Positions 8,768 through 17,412 of a DNA stretch of 41,949 nucleotides are shown one piece after another. Under the pieces are notes generated by a model that did not search any database, was not told the origin of the DNA, and was given only the letters and a program-made list of their open reading frames with translations. How positions within the stretch are numbered: position 1 is the stretch's first letter; each line of letters begins with the position of its first letter. A program made the translations under genes and the position numbers. This DNA comes from Burkholderiaceae bacterium (lineage in GTDB: Bacteria > Pseudomonadota > Gammaproteobacteria > Burkholderiales > Burkholderiaceae_D): contig JAGTRJ010000020.1 in NCBI GenBank assembly GCA_018261755.1, positions 1 through 41,949 on the forward strand, in the 5' to 3' direction.

Positions 8768-11700
8768 TTAAATAGGAAAGGCATTGCCCGAATGGGGGGC
8801 AATGTTTTTGTTTTGCAGCAGGATTTCAAGCTGGTCTGCCGCCAGCGGGCGGCTGCAATAGTAGCCCTGGATTTCATGACAGCCATGCTGGCGCAGGAAA
8901 TCGAGTTGTTCGGCGGTTTCAACGCCTTCGGCGATGGTTTGCAGCCCGAGGCTGCTGGCCAGCGTGATGACGGCGGCGACAATCGCGCGGTCGTCCGGGT
9001 CATTCGCGATATCGCTGACGAACGAGCGGTCGATTTTCAGCTTGTATACCTTGAACCGTTTAAGGTGACCGAGCGACGAATAGCCGGTGCCGAAATCATC
9101 GATCGACATGCGGATGCCATGCGCGTGCAATTCGTTCATGATGGCGATGGCCGCCAGCGGGTTTTCCATCGCCGCGCTTTCGGTCAGCTCCAGTTCCAGC
9201 CGTTCTGGCGGCACGCCTGTTTCGACGAGGATGTTTTTCACCATTTGCGGCAGGCCTGGATGGCGGAACTGAATCGCGGACAGGTTGACCGCGATCGCGG
9301 CCGGGGCGCAACCCAGGTCGATCCAGGCTCGCATCTGCCGCATGGCGGTGCGCAGCACCCATTCTCCGATGGCCAGAATCTGGCCGCTGTTTTCCGCAAT
9401 CGGGATGAATTCTGCCGGCGATACCATGCCGAATTCAGGATGCTGCCAGCGTAACAACGCTTCGGCGCCGATGATGTTGCCTTCGGTCACCGACAGTTGC
9501 GGCTGGTAGTGCAGCAAGAGCTGGTGGCGTTCCAGCGCACGTCGTAGCGCGTTTTCCAGTTGCAGTCGACGCGCAGAATGCGCCTGCATTTCGGGCGTGA
9601 AAAAGCGGAAGGTGTCGCGGCCGTCATGCTTGGCGCGGTACATGGCGGCATCGGCACAGCGCGATAGCGTTTCGAGATCGTGGCCATTTTCAGGGTACAT
9701 CGCAATGCCGATTGAGGCTGTGATGCTGAGTTCGTGCCCGTCTATGTGGTATGGCTCGACTGTTTGGGTCAGCAGCTTCTCGGCCAGCCGCGCTGCGCCA
9801 TCTGCATCCGTTCCTGGCAGCACGATTACGAAATCATCGCCGCCGAAGCGTGAAACGGTATCCTGCGCGCGCAGCGTGGCTGTCAGCCGCTTGGCCAGCT
9901 CTGCCAGCAATGCATCCCCGATGCGATAGCCGAGCGAATCGTTAATGTGCTTGAAATGGTCGAGGTCGAGGAACATCAGCGCCAGCGACTGGCTGTTGCG
10001 CTGAGCCATGCTGACTGCATGCTGGCAGCGATCATCGAGCAGCGTGCGGTTAGGTAGGCCGGTCAGCGTATCGAAATGCGTCAGCCAATGCATCCGTTCC
10101 TCGGTCGCGCGATGCTCGGTGATGTCATTGAAAATGCCGATGTAGCGGGTGGTCTTGCCGTCGTCATCGAGCATGCGGCTGATCGATAGCCAGGCAAGGT
10201 ACAGGCTGCCGTTTCTGCGCCGGTTCAGGATTTCTCCCTGCCAGCGTCCATGAACGGCAATTTCGTTGCGCATCGCCTGGTAATACGACGGTTCCTGGTG
10301 ACCGGAGGACAGCATGCGCGGATTTTTGCCCAATACCTCTTCTTCGCTGAAGCCGGTGATTTCGGAAAATGCGTGATTGACCATCACGATCCTGACATTG
10401 GCATCGGTGATCATGAAACCTTCACGGCTTTGCTCGAATACCCTGGCGGCTAGTCGCAACTCGGTTTCAGCCTGCTGGCGCGCCTGTTCGCGGCTGAAAT
10501 TGTCCATGGCGAAACTGATGTCGAGCGCCATTTCATCGAGCAGGTTGCGCGCATCAAGGTCGAACGCATTTTCATCCCTGGCAAACAGGCAGAAGGCTGC
10601 CACGGCTTCGCCGTTGCGTCTTAATGGCAATGCCGCGATGGCGTTCCATCCCTGTTCGAGCGCATCCTGTATTGTTGGTGCGCCAAATGAATCGTGCAGG
10701 AAATTCTGGCACCAGACAGGCTGGTTTTTACGGACGGCCGCGCTGGCCGGGTCGCCGCACGCATGTTGATCGCTGGAGGCAACGGCGATGTTGTCCATGC
10801 AGTCGCGGGTCATGCCGCATGAGGCGATAGTGTGTAGCCTGTTTTTCTGCGGCTCAATCATCCCGATCCAGGCCATTTTCATGCCGCCGAATGCGACCGA
10901 GACGCGGCAGATTTCCGGAAACAGTTCTGTTTCGCTGGAAGCGCGCACAATCGCCTGGTTGCAATGGCTTAACGCCGCGTAAAGTTGTGTCAGGCGTTCG
11001 ATTCTTGCCTGCGCTGCATGGCGCTCGGTGACGTTTTGCATCGTCAGCACCAGAAAATCAATGGCGCTGTTTTCCTTGCGTACACATTTGACATTGAGCA
11101 CGACAAACAGTGTTTCACCATTCTTGCCGGTGACGCGCTGGGTCAGGATATAGCCGTCGGTGCTGCCTTCCTGCATTTGCCTGAATCCGGCAACGCTCAG
11201 ATTGACATCATCCGGGTGCGACAGGCCGCGCCAGTCCAGTCTGCAAAGTTCATCGCGCGAATAGCCGAGGATTTCGCACATCCGGTCGTTGTACTGCAAC
11301 CATTGCCGGCCATCAGCCGACACGATTCCCATGCCGATGAATGGCAGGTTGTAGAAATGCCGCAGCAGCAGGTCGGTCTGACGCTCGCCTGCCTGCTGTT
11401 GTGCCTGCCACTGTTTGCGCCACAGCAGCAGCAGGGTCGAGCTGACGATGATGATGGCAGATGGGGCCGCCATGCTGATCCAGAAACCGGAACTGTGCAG
11501 CGGCTGCATCACTTCATCCCGATCCAGCTTGGCCACCAGATGCCAATTGGTTCCGGCTACAGGCTGGTGGGCAGCCAGCACGGGCACGTTACGGTAATCG
11601 AGGCCGCGCATCGTGCCGGTATTGGCGTTGTTGATGGCGGCTGCAGCCGGGGTTGCGCTTCCGGTAAGCGAGATGCGCATGATGCCGCTGTTGGCGGGCT

Positions 11701-12625
11701 GATGCCGCAACTGGTTCAGGAACAGCACGGAATCATTTTCGCGCCGCACCAGCAAGGTTTCCCCGCTTGAATGTTCGTTTGGCCAGTGCTTCAGGTAAGG
11801 GAACAGGAAATGCTCTGGCCTGACATGCAAAATGACCACGCCGACCGGATGACGTTCGGCATCATGCAGCGGTACGGCAAAATCAAGAATGAGATTGCCG
11901 TCGCCATCTGGCGCCAATTCGCCACGCTGTACTTCGCCGCTGGCCATGGCAAATGGCACCAGCTGCCGGCTGGCGTTGTTCAGCTGGTTGCGTTTTCCGA
12001 GCGAGAGCAGAATCTTTCCCTGCGGATCGAGCAGCAGCACGCCGTCAAATGAATGCGCCTGCATGATGGCTTCGAGGCGCATGCGCACATAGGCGATATT
12101 TTCGGGGGTCCGATCGTGCGTCGCTGCAGCAACGCGCCGGATAAAACCGTCGTTGGCGCGCATCGCAACGCCAGCGTTATGCCGGTCGTTGATCCAGCTT
12201 TCGATTTGCCGGCTCTTGAGATCGGCAATCGTGCGCAGATGGGCAAATGCTTCGTGTTCGGCTTGCGGAGCATGAAGCGCGATGATGGCGAAACCGATGA
12301 GCGGGATCGAAGCTGCCAGCACGATGAATGCCAGCACCAGACAACATGTTCCGGTCTTGCTTTGGGACAGATTTTGCCAGCTTGCCTTCCATCGGGCGCG
12401 GCAAACTTCCAGCAGCAGGTAGAGCAGGCCGCTGGCGATCAGGGTAAGCGCAATATCCTTGGCCAGATCGAGCTTGCCCTGGGACAGTGGCGTTGTGCCG
12501 CCGAGTTGCAGAACCGAACCGGAGGCGACGATCCACAGCACCGAAACAGCAGCATACAGCGCAGCGATGAGCGCCGAGGCGACTCTACCTTTTTCTGCCT
12601 GCCCAGTGGTGGTTGTTCCGGACAT
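8768..12625 (-). CDS. Cache-PAS-GAF-PAS-GGDEF-EAL cyclic-di-GMP signalling protein
   Basis: The protein has 1285 residues; ATG 12625 is preceded by CAGGAAGCC. Three hydrophobic segments lie at about 16-36, 57-75 and 94-117, then a periplasmic Cache-like region (120-370), another helix (380-402), PAS (420-535), GAF (541-710), PAS (722-840), GGDEF (845-1005) and EAL (1020-1270). The cyclase signature is GGDDF (928-932), a conservative change from GGDEF, with an allosteric I-site RAQD five residues upstream. The EAL part keeps EALLR (1055-1059), ELTES and DDFGTGYSS, so phosphodiesterase activity is likely; cyclase activity is possible. It probably adjusts c-di-GMP, and so motility or biofilm, in response to an extracellular signal. 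Its GAF is a near copy of the one in the kinase at 2397. Confidence 0.92.
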   Translation of the reverse strand: MSGTTTTGQAEKGRVASALIAALYAAVSVLWIVASGSVLQLGGTTPLSQGKLDLAKDIALTLIASGLLYLLLEVCRARWKASWQNLSQSKTGTCCLVLAFIVLAASIPLIGFAIIALHAPQAEHEAFAHLRTIADLKSRQIESWINDRHNAGVAMRANDGFIRRVAAATHDRTPENIAYVRMRLEAIMQAHSFDGVLLLDPQGKILLSLGKRNQLNNASRQLVPFAMASGEVQRGELAPDGDGNLILDFAVPLHDAERHPVGVVILHVRPEHFLFPYLKHWPNEHSSGETLLVRRENDSVLFLNQLRHQPANSGIMRISLTGSATPAAAAINNANTGTMRGLDYRNVPVLAAHQPVAGTNWHLVAKLDRDEVMQPLHSSGFWISMAAPSAIIIVSSTLLLLWRKQWQAQQQAGERQTDLLLRHFYNLPFIGMGIVSADGRQWLQYNDRMCEILGYSRDELCRLDWRGLSHPDDVNLSVAGFRQMQEGSTDGYILTQRVTGKNGETLFVVLNVKCVRKENSAIDFLVLTMQNVTERHAAQARIERLTQLYAALSHCNQAIVRASSETELFPEICRVSVAFGGMKMAWIGMIEPQKNRLHTIASCGMTRDCMDNIAVASSDQHACGDPASAAVRKNQPVWCQNFLHDSFGAPTIQDALEQGWNAIAALPLRRNGEAVAAFCLFARDENAFDLDARNLLDEMALDISFAMDNFSREQARQQAETELRLAARVFEQSREGFMITDANVRIVMVNHAFSEITGFSEEEVLGKNPRMLSSGHQEPSYYQAMRNEIAVHGRWQGEILNRRRNGSLYLAWLSISRMLDDDGKTTRYIGIFNDITEHRATEERMHWLTHFDTLTGLPNRTLLDDRCQHAVSMAQRNSQSLALMFLDLDHFKHINDSLGYRIGDALLAELAKRLTATLRAQDTVSRFGGDDFVIVLPGTDADGAARLAEKLLTQTVEPYHIDGHELSITASIGIAMYPENGHDLETLSRCADAAMYRAKHDGRDTFRFFTPEMQAHSARRLQLENALRRALERHQLLLHYQPQLSVTEGNIIGAEALLRWQHPEFGMVSPAEFIPIAENSGQILAIGEWVLRTAMRQMRAWIDLGCAPAAIAVNLSAIQFRHPGLPQMVKNILVETGVPPERLELELTESAAMENPLAAIAIMNELHAHGIRMSIDDFGTGYSSLGHLKRFKVYKLKIDRSFVSDIANDPDDRAIVAAVITLASSLGLQTIAEGVETAEQLDFLRQHGCHEIQGYYCSRPLAADQLEILLQNKNIAPHSGNAFPI

Positions 12626-12717
12626 GATTCGGCTTCCTGAAAATATGCCTTGCTGTTTTCAAGGGTTTTTGCAGGGCGAAAATTGCCATTCCGCACGGTT
12701 GCCGGTGCGGCAGAAAC

Positions 12718-12749
12718 TGGTGCGGCAAATCCAGTGTATCGCCGCACCA
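12718..12749. other. Inverted repeat between chemoreceptor and c-di-GMP genes
   Basis: TGGTGCGGC (12718-12726) and GCCGCACCA (12741-12749) pair perfectly around a 14-nt loop. A second small hairpin, CCGCAC/GTGCGG, lies at about 12691-12710. No convincing T tract follows on the minus strand, so this is at best a weak attenuator in the 162-bp gap. Confidence 0.4.
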
Positions 12750-12787
12750 GCCAGAACCATCAGTGCCGGTTGCCGCTGCGCCGGTGG

Positions 12788-14467
12788 TCAATATTCCTGC
12801 CATTCAGCACCCGCAGGTGCCAATGCCAGGTTGCCTCTTGCCGCTATTTTTTCCGGCGTCGGCTTTGATGCTGTTTTCGGCACCACCTTCAGTTTTGCCG
12901 GTATGGCTTCCTGTGGCGCATGACCAAGCGCGCCAAGCTTGAATGCGCTGACGGCATTTGTCAGGCTGCTGGCCTGATCCTGCAGTGCTTCGGCGGCGGC
13001 GGCAGCTTCCTCCACCAGCGCCGCATTTTGTTGCGTCACCTGATCCATCTGGATGACGGCCAGATTGATTTGCTCGATGCCGTCGCTCTGCTCGCGGCTC
13101 GCGGCCGTGATTTCGCAGATGATGTCGTTCACCCGTTTCACGCTGTCAACCACTTCCTGCATCGTGCCGCCAGCCTGTTCTACCAGTTTGCTGCCAGTTT
13201 CGACCTTGCCGACCGAATCGTCGATCAACGTTTTGATCTCACGCGCGGCCGATGCGCTGCGCTGCGCCAGGTTGCGGACTTCAGTTGCGACGACAGCGAA
13301 GCCGCGGCCCTGTTCGCCTGCCCGTGCTGCTTCGACCGCTGCGTTCAGCGCCAGGATGTTGGTCTGGAACGCGATGCCGTCAATGACGTTGATGATGTCA
13401 GCCATCTTCTTCGACGATTCGTTGATCGCGCCCATCGTTTCGACCACTTGCGACACCACTTCGCCGCCCTTGATGGCGACATTTGAAGCAGAGGCGGCGA
13501 GCTGGTTTGCCTGATGCGCGTTTTCTGCATTCTGGCGCACAGTCGAAGTCAGTTCTTCCATCGATGATGCCGTTTGCTGCAGCGAACTGGCCTGCTGTTC
13601 GGTGCGTGACGACAGATCCTGATTGCCGCTGGCGATTTGGCTCGAAGCGGTAGCAATCGTGGCCGTGCCGGCGCGCACCTGCGAGCAGACATGCGCCAGG
13701 TTTTCGTTCATCAACTTCATTGCCTGCAGCAATTGTCCGGTTTCATCTTTCGAATGCACTTCGATCTTGCCAGTCAGATCGCCGCCAGCAATCGTTTGCG
13801 CAATCCTGACCGCCTCGCCGATTGGTTTGGTAATCGAGCCGGAAACGTATAGTGCAATCAGGATGGACAGCACGACGGCTACGGCGGTCAGGCCTAGCAT
13901 CACGGTACGTGCCGTCTGATAGGTTTCTGCCGCCGATGTGGCTGCTTTTGCCATCATGCCGGTCTGAAAATCCTTCATTTTTTCGATGGCATCGAAATAG
14001 GCTTTTCCGTTGGCCTTCAGTTCGGAGACCAGCACAGTCTGTGCCTCGGTTTTCTTGCCATCTGCCAGCAGTTTGAGCGTACGGTCGAGGCCAGAAACAT
14101 AAGCGCCGCGTGCATCGGTCAGCTTGGCGTAAGTCGTGCGCCCCTCTGGGGTGTTGACCGATTGTTCCAGTTTGCTCATTGCCTCGCTGATATTTTTCCG
14201 CGCCTGATCGATGATGGCTTGTTCGGCCTTGATTTGCTGCGGGTCGGTCAGGATGATCATGTTGCGTAAGGCAATGGCGACGTCGGACAGTTGTTCGTTG
14301 ATGGTGTTGCTGAGTGCCACTTTCGGGGCGCGATCGTTCACGATGTCGTTGGTGCCACTGTTCAGCACAGACAATCTGGTGGTGCCGATGGCCGCCACGG
14401 CGACCATCAGTACAACAACCAGCAGGAAACCCAGACTGAGGCGGATGCCGATTTTCAGGTTTTTCAT
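12788..14467 (-). CDS. Methyl-accepting chemotaxis protein (4HB sensor, CheR pentapeptide)
   Basis: The protein has 559 residues. ATG 14467 sits six bases after GAGG; a TTG two codons upstream is a weaker start. TM1 (about 7-28) precedes a periplasmic four-helix-bundle region (30-185), TM2 (about 189-210), HAMP (211-265) and a full MCP signalling domain with the standard tip ([20 protein letters not shown]). The tail is long and Lys/Pro/Ala-rich and ends in EWQEY, which fits the xWxx(F/Y) pentapeptide that tethers CheR and CheB in enteric receptors. It follows cheW by 41 bp on the same strand, so the two are likely cotranscribed. The ligand is unknown. Confidence 0.94.
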   Translation of the reverse strand: MKNLKIGIRLSLGFLLVVVLMVAVAAIGTTRLSVLNSGTNDIVNDRAPKVALSNTINEQLSDVAIALRNMIILTDPQQIKAEQAIIDQARKNISEAMSKLEQSVNTPEGRTTYAKLTDARGAYVSGLDRTLKLLADGKKTEAQTVLVSELKANGKAYFDAIEKMKDFQTGMMAKAATSAAETYQTARTVMLGLTAVAVVLSILIALYVSGSITKPIGEAVRIAQTIAGGDLTGKIEVHSKDETGQLLQAMKLMNENLAHVCSQVRAGTATIATASSQIASGNQDLSSRTEQQASSLQQTASSMEELTSTVRQNAENAHQANQLAASASNVAIKGGEVVSQVVETMGAINESSKKMADIINVIDGIAFQTNILALNAAVEAARAGEQGRGFAVVATEVRNLAQRSASAAREIKTLIDDSVGKVETGSKLVEQAGGTMQEVVDSVKRVNDIICEITAASREQSDGIEQINLAVIQMDQVTQQNAALVEEAAAAAEALQDQASSLTNAVSAFKLGALGHAPQEAIPAKLKVVPKTASKPTPEKIAARGNLALAPAGAEWQEY

Positions 14468-14508
14468 ATGCAACCTCGACTTTCTTCGGTGGTGAGGGTG
14501 GAGTTGGC

Positions 14509-15003
14509 TTATGCCGCGAGTTTTTCAATCAGCCCCATGTCGGATGACGACATCAGCCGATCGATATCGACCAGGATCAGCATTCGTTCGTCGATCGTGC
14601 CCAGGCCGAGCAGATAATCGGTATTCAGTGCTGTGCCGATCGATGGCGGCGGCTTGATTTGCCCGGGGTCGAGTGTGGTCACGTCGGACACGCTGTCAAC
14701 CACCATGCCGACCACGCGGTTGGCGATGTTCAGCACGATGACGACGGTGAACTGGTCGTAGCCCGGAATGCCGAGGTTGAATTTGATGCGCATGTCAACG
14801 ATCGGCACGATGGTGCCGCGCAGATTGACCACGCCCTTGATGAAATCCGGTGCGCTCGCTATCCGTGTGACGGTTTCATAACCACGGATTTCCTGCACCT
14901 TGAGGATATCGACGCCGTATTCCTCTTGCCCAAGCTTGAAGGCAAGAAATTCGGAAATGCTGATTTGCTGGGCGTCGCCTGGTAAGTAAGTGCTGGCACT
15001 CAT
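14509..15003 (-). CDS. cheW: Chemotaxis scaffold protein CheW
   Basis: This 164-residue soluble coupling protein links chemoreceptors to CheA. ATG 15003 is chosen because CAGGGGGCATA precedes it and the following [20 protein letters not shown] is the standard start of the CheW fold; a longer open frame extends to 15186 without a good ribosome site. Family landmarks [16 protein letters not shown] and ILVDIDRLM are intact. It is the first gene of a minus-strand run cheW, chemoreceptor, c-di-GMP protein, chemoreceptor. No cheA, cheY or cheR is in the window, so it must serve a kinase encoded elsewhere. Confidence 0.95.
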   Translation of the reverse strand: MSASTYLPGDAQQISISEFLAFKLGQEEYGVDILKVQEIRGYETVTRIASAPDFIKGVVNLRGTIVPIVDMRIKFNLGIPGYDQFTVVIVLNIANRVVGMVVDSVSDVTTLDPGQIKPPPSIGTALNTDYLLGLGTIDERMLILVDIDRLMSSSDMGLIEKLAA

Positions 15004-15475
15004 TATGCCCCCTGACGAGAATGGTTCTATTGAGGTTTTTGCGCCACTATCCGGGAGCGTTCGCCGATGGTGCCGGTGCTGCTGGTTCGTCGGCGAATGG
15101 TGCGTCCGGGTGGCGGAAACCTGAAATCGCAGTTTTGCGCGCCGGCATGATGCGTCCGGTGCGCCAAGACGCGAATACGGCTTCATTCTCGTTTTGGCCG
15201 GGGGGAAACGACATAGGTGTATTGCCTAAGTCGATAGGAAAATCACCCGCGAATCCGGGCTAATTGGGCTGGGTTTGATTTGGGTTAAGGAATGGCCGAT
15301 GCACGGGCGCGTCTGTTGACGATCTTGCCCTCATCGGTCAATGGTTTCGGCGCTGTCTTGGCCGTTAAACAGGACGTAAACAGCACGTAAATATTGCCTT
15401 GGGTAAACGTGATGCCGGCGTTGCGGCGCACTCGCGTATATGGGCGAGTGCGCGCTTTTCGTTTCCGGCTGGGGG
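15004..15475. other. 472-bp intergenic region without a gene
   Basis: No open frame here has a plausible ribosome site or recognisable product. The segment must contain the promoter for cheW on the minus strand, but no clear -35/-10 pair was found. The only structured element is the hairpin at 15426-15453. Base composition is slightly less GC-rich in 15230-15400. Confidence 0.6.
15426..15453 (+). terminator. Hairpin with short T tract downstream of murU
   Basis: GCGCACTCGC (15426-15435) and GCGAGTGCGC (15444-15453) form a perfect 10-bp stem with loop GTATATGG, followed on the plus strand by GCTTTTC. The T run favours plus-strand termination, yet the neighbouring gene murU is on the minus strand and ends at 15476. 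It may therefore mainly stabilise the 3' end of the amgK-murU mRNA. Confidence 0.5.
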
Positions 15476-16180
15476 TCAAGTGCGGAGCGTGTTCAGCTTT
15501 TCCAGTCGGTCGATCGTGCCGACATCGGTCCAGTCGCCGTAGTAGAGTTCGCCGCCGACCTGGCCGCGTGCCGCGTATTCGCGCAGCAGGTGCGACAGCC
15601 GCACCGTTTCGCCCGGCGTGACCGAATCGAACATCGACGGACGGAACACACCGATGCCGGAATAGGTGTAGCGCGGCTCGCCTTCATTCGCGAGCGAAAA
15701 CATGTTCAGCGCGAAGTCGCCCTGCGGGTTGTGCGCCGGATTTTTCACCATGTACAGCCAGGCAACGTCGCGTTTGTCGGCCGCGTGCGGCTGGCCCCAG
15801 ACGTCGTTGTCTTCCAGCGCCTCAGCGGCGGCGGAAAAATCGAAATGCGGACAGTACACGTCGGCCGAAACGGCGATGAACGGTTCTTCGCCGAGCAGGT
15901 GGCGCGCCTGCGCCACGCCGCCGGCGGTTTCCAGCGCCACTTTTTCCGGCGAATAGGCGATTTGCGCGCCAAGGCGCGAACCGTCGCCCAGTTTTTCTTC
16001 GATCAGGTGGCCGAGGTGGGCGTGGTTGATGACGATGTCGGTCACGCCGGCGCGCACCAGGTTCAGGATGTGCCACACGATCAGCGGCCGGCCATGCACC
16101 GTCAGCAGCGGTTTCGGGGTGGTGTCGGTCAGCGGACGCATCCGTTCGCCGCGTCCGGCGGCAAAAATCATCGCTTTCAT
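15476..16180 (-). CDS. murU: N-acetylmuramate alpha-1-phosphate uridylyltransferase
   Basis: This 234-residue nucleotidyltransferase opens with the G-X-G-X-R signature FAAGRGERMRPLT, followed by PKPLL at about residues 22-26. The enzyme transfers UMP to MurNAc-1-phosphate to give UDP-MurNAc, the second step of the anabolic murein recycling route described in Pseudomonas putida. The preceding gene is the matching kinase amgK, 92 bp upstream on the same strand, which strongly supports murU over other sugar nucleotidyltransferases. The gap between the two genes is filled by repeat copy C. This route bypasses MurA and is known to lower fosfomycin sensitivity. Confidence 0.9.
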   Translation of the reverse strand: MKAMIFAAGRGERMRPLTDTTPKPLLTVHGRPLIVWHILNLVRAGVTDIVINHAHLGHLIEEKLGDGSRLGAQIAYSPEKVALETAGGVAQARHLLGEEPFIAVSADVYCPHFDFSAAAEALEDNDVWGQPHAADKRDVAWLYMVKNPAHNPQGDFALNMFSLANEGEPRYTYSGIGVFRPSMFDSVTPGETVRLSHLLREYAARGQVGGELYYGDWTDVGTIDRLEKLNTLRT

Positions 16181-16195
16181 CGTGTTTTTAGTGTC

Positions 16196-16270
16196 AAAAA
16201 ATACTGGGGTGGGTATTTAAAAAGCGCCAGCAAATACGAGGCCCGGCGCAGTGCTTTGGTTATATACCCC
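16196..16270 (-). repeat. 75-bp interspersed repeat, copy C
   Basis: Read on the minus strand it starts GGGGTATATAACC and ends AAATAC-CCACCCCA-GTATTTTTT. It has 57 of 75 positions identical to copy B. It begins two bases after the amgK stop and ends 15 bases before murU, so it lies inside a bicistronic mRNA in the sense orientation. Confidence 0.8.
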
Positions 16271-16272
16271 CG

Positions 16273-17313
16273 TTAAAACGTGTAACCAACCTGCTGTTCG
16301 CGGTTTTCCAGCGTGTCCAGCAGTCGCACCAGCGGCGCCAGTTCCCGGTAGCGTGCGGCAGTTTTGCGGCTGTATTCCAGCACCAGCGGCAGGTCGTTCA
16401 GGTACGCATCCTTGCCGTCGCGGTGGTACAGCCGGGCGAAGATGCCAAGCACTTTCAGATGGCGCTGCAGGCCCATCCATTCGAAATCGCGGTAGAACGC
16501 ATCGATGTCCGGATTGACCGGCAGCCCGAGCTTCCTCGCCCGCTCCCAGTAGCGGATGGTCCAGTCGAGCACCAGTTCTTCGTCCCACTGCACGTAGGCG
16601 TCGCGCAGCAGCGACACCAGGTCGTAGGTGATCGGGCCGTAAACCGCATCCTGAAAATCGAGAATGCCCGGGTTGCCTTCGCCCAGCACCATCAGGTTGC
16701 GCGAGTGGTAATCGCGGTGCACGTACACCTGCGGCTGCGCCAAGTTGTTCGCCAGCAGTGCGTCGAATATTTTTTTGAGTTCGGTCGCCTGCTTGTCATC
16801 CAGCGTCGCACCAAGGTGCTTGCCGACATACCATTCCGGAAACAGGTTCAACTCGCGCAGCAGCAGTTCGCGGTCGTATTCGGGCAACACGCCCGGATGG
16901 CTGCGCACCTGGATTGCCAGCAGCGCATCGATCGCGTCCAGATAGAGCTTGTGCGCGGTATCGTGATTCAACTGGTGCTGGTAAGTGGTCGAGCCGAGGT
17001 CGGACAGCAGCAAAAAGCCTTGCGTTTCATCCTGCGCGATGACTTGCGGCACGGCCACGCCGGCCTGGCCGAACACGCTGGCGACATGAATGAACGGGCG
17101 CACGTCTTCTTGCGGCGGCGGTGCATCCATCGCGATCAGGGTTGACCCATCGGCGGTATCGACGCGGAAATAGCGGCGGAAGCTGGCATCGGACGATGCC
17201 GGGCGGATGGATTCGGGTTGTACGGCAACGACGGATTGGTTTTTCAGCCAGTCTTGCAGCTGATCTAGGCGCGCATCGGTGGGGGCGCCAGTGTTGTTGG
17301 ATTGCGATTGCAT
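16273..17313 (-). CDS. amgK: N-acetylmuramate/N-acetylglucosamine kinase (aminoglycoside phosphotransferase fold)
   Basis: From ATG 17313 the product has 346 residues; an in-frame ATG at 17355 would add 14 but lies on the promoter-like TATAAT. The catalytic loop VYVHRDYHSRNLMVL and the metal-binding GILDFQDAVYGP are typical of the APH fold, and the Asp in HRDYH should be the catalytic base. AmgK phosphorylates free MurNAc or GlcNAc at the anomeric position, feeding MurU. Family proteins are about 340 residues. The gene is divergent from lptD, with 99 bp between the start codons, the same neighbourhood as in pseudomonads. Confidence 0.9.
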   Translation of the reverse strand: MQSQSNNTGAPTDARLDQLQDWLKNQSVVAVQPESIRPASSDASFRRYFRVDTADGSTLIAMDAPPPQEDVRPFIHVASVFGQAGVAVPQVIAQDETQGFLLLSDLGSTTYQHQLNHDTAHKLYLDAIDALLAIQVRSHPGVLPEYDRELLLRELNLFPEWYVGKHLGATLDDKQATELKKIFDALLANNLAQPQVYVHRDYHSRNLMVLGEGNPGILDFQDAVYGPITYDLVSLLRDAYVQWDEELVLDWTIRYWERARKLGLPVNPDIDAFYRDFEWMGLQRHLKVLGIFARLYHRDGKDAYLNDLPLVLEYSRKTAARYRELAPLVRLLDTLENREQQVGYTF

Positions 17314-17354
17314 GAAACAGCCCGCTTTTATGCGGTTATCGTTAAGAGTTCCCA

Positions 17355-17360
17355 TATAAT
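17355..17360 (+). promoter_or_regulatory. Candidate -10 box in the amgK-lptD divergent region
   Basis: A perfect TATAAT lies 53 bp before the lptD start codon. No good TTGACA-like box is found 16-18 bp upstream. On the opposite strand TATTAT overlaps it and could serve amgK. The element is plausible for position and sequence but is supported only by the -10. Confidence 0.4.
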
Positions 17361-17412
17361 AAGCGACTGGATTGATTAACCGCCAGATGCTGGCAAATAT
17401 TTCCGAACCTTC

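Noticed and set aside
15021-15479. Short open frames in the gap between cheW and murU
   Set aside because: No Shine-Dalgarno, no hydrophobic or domain pattern, and composition like non-coding DNA.
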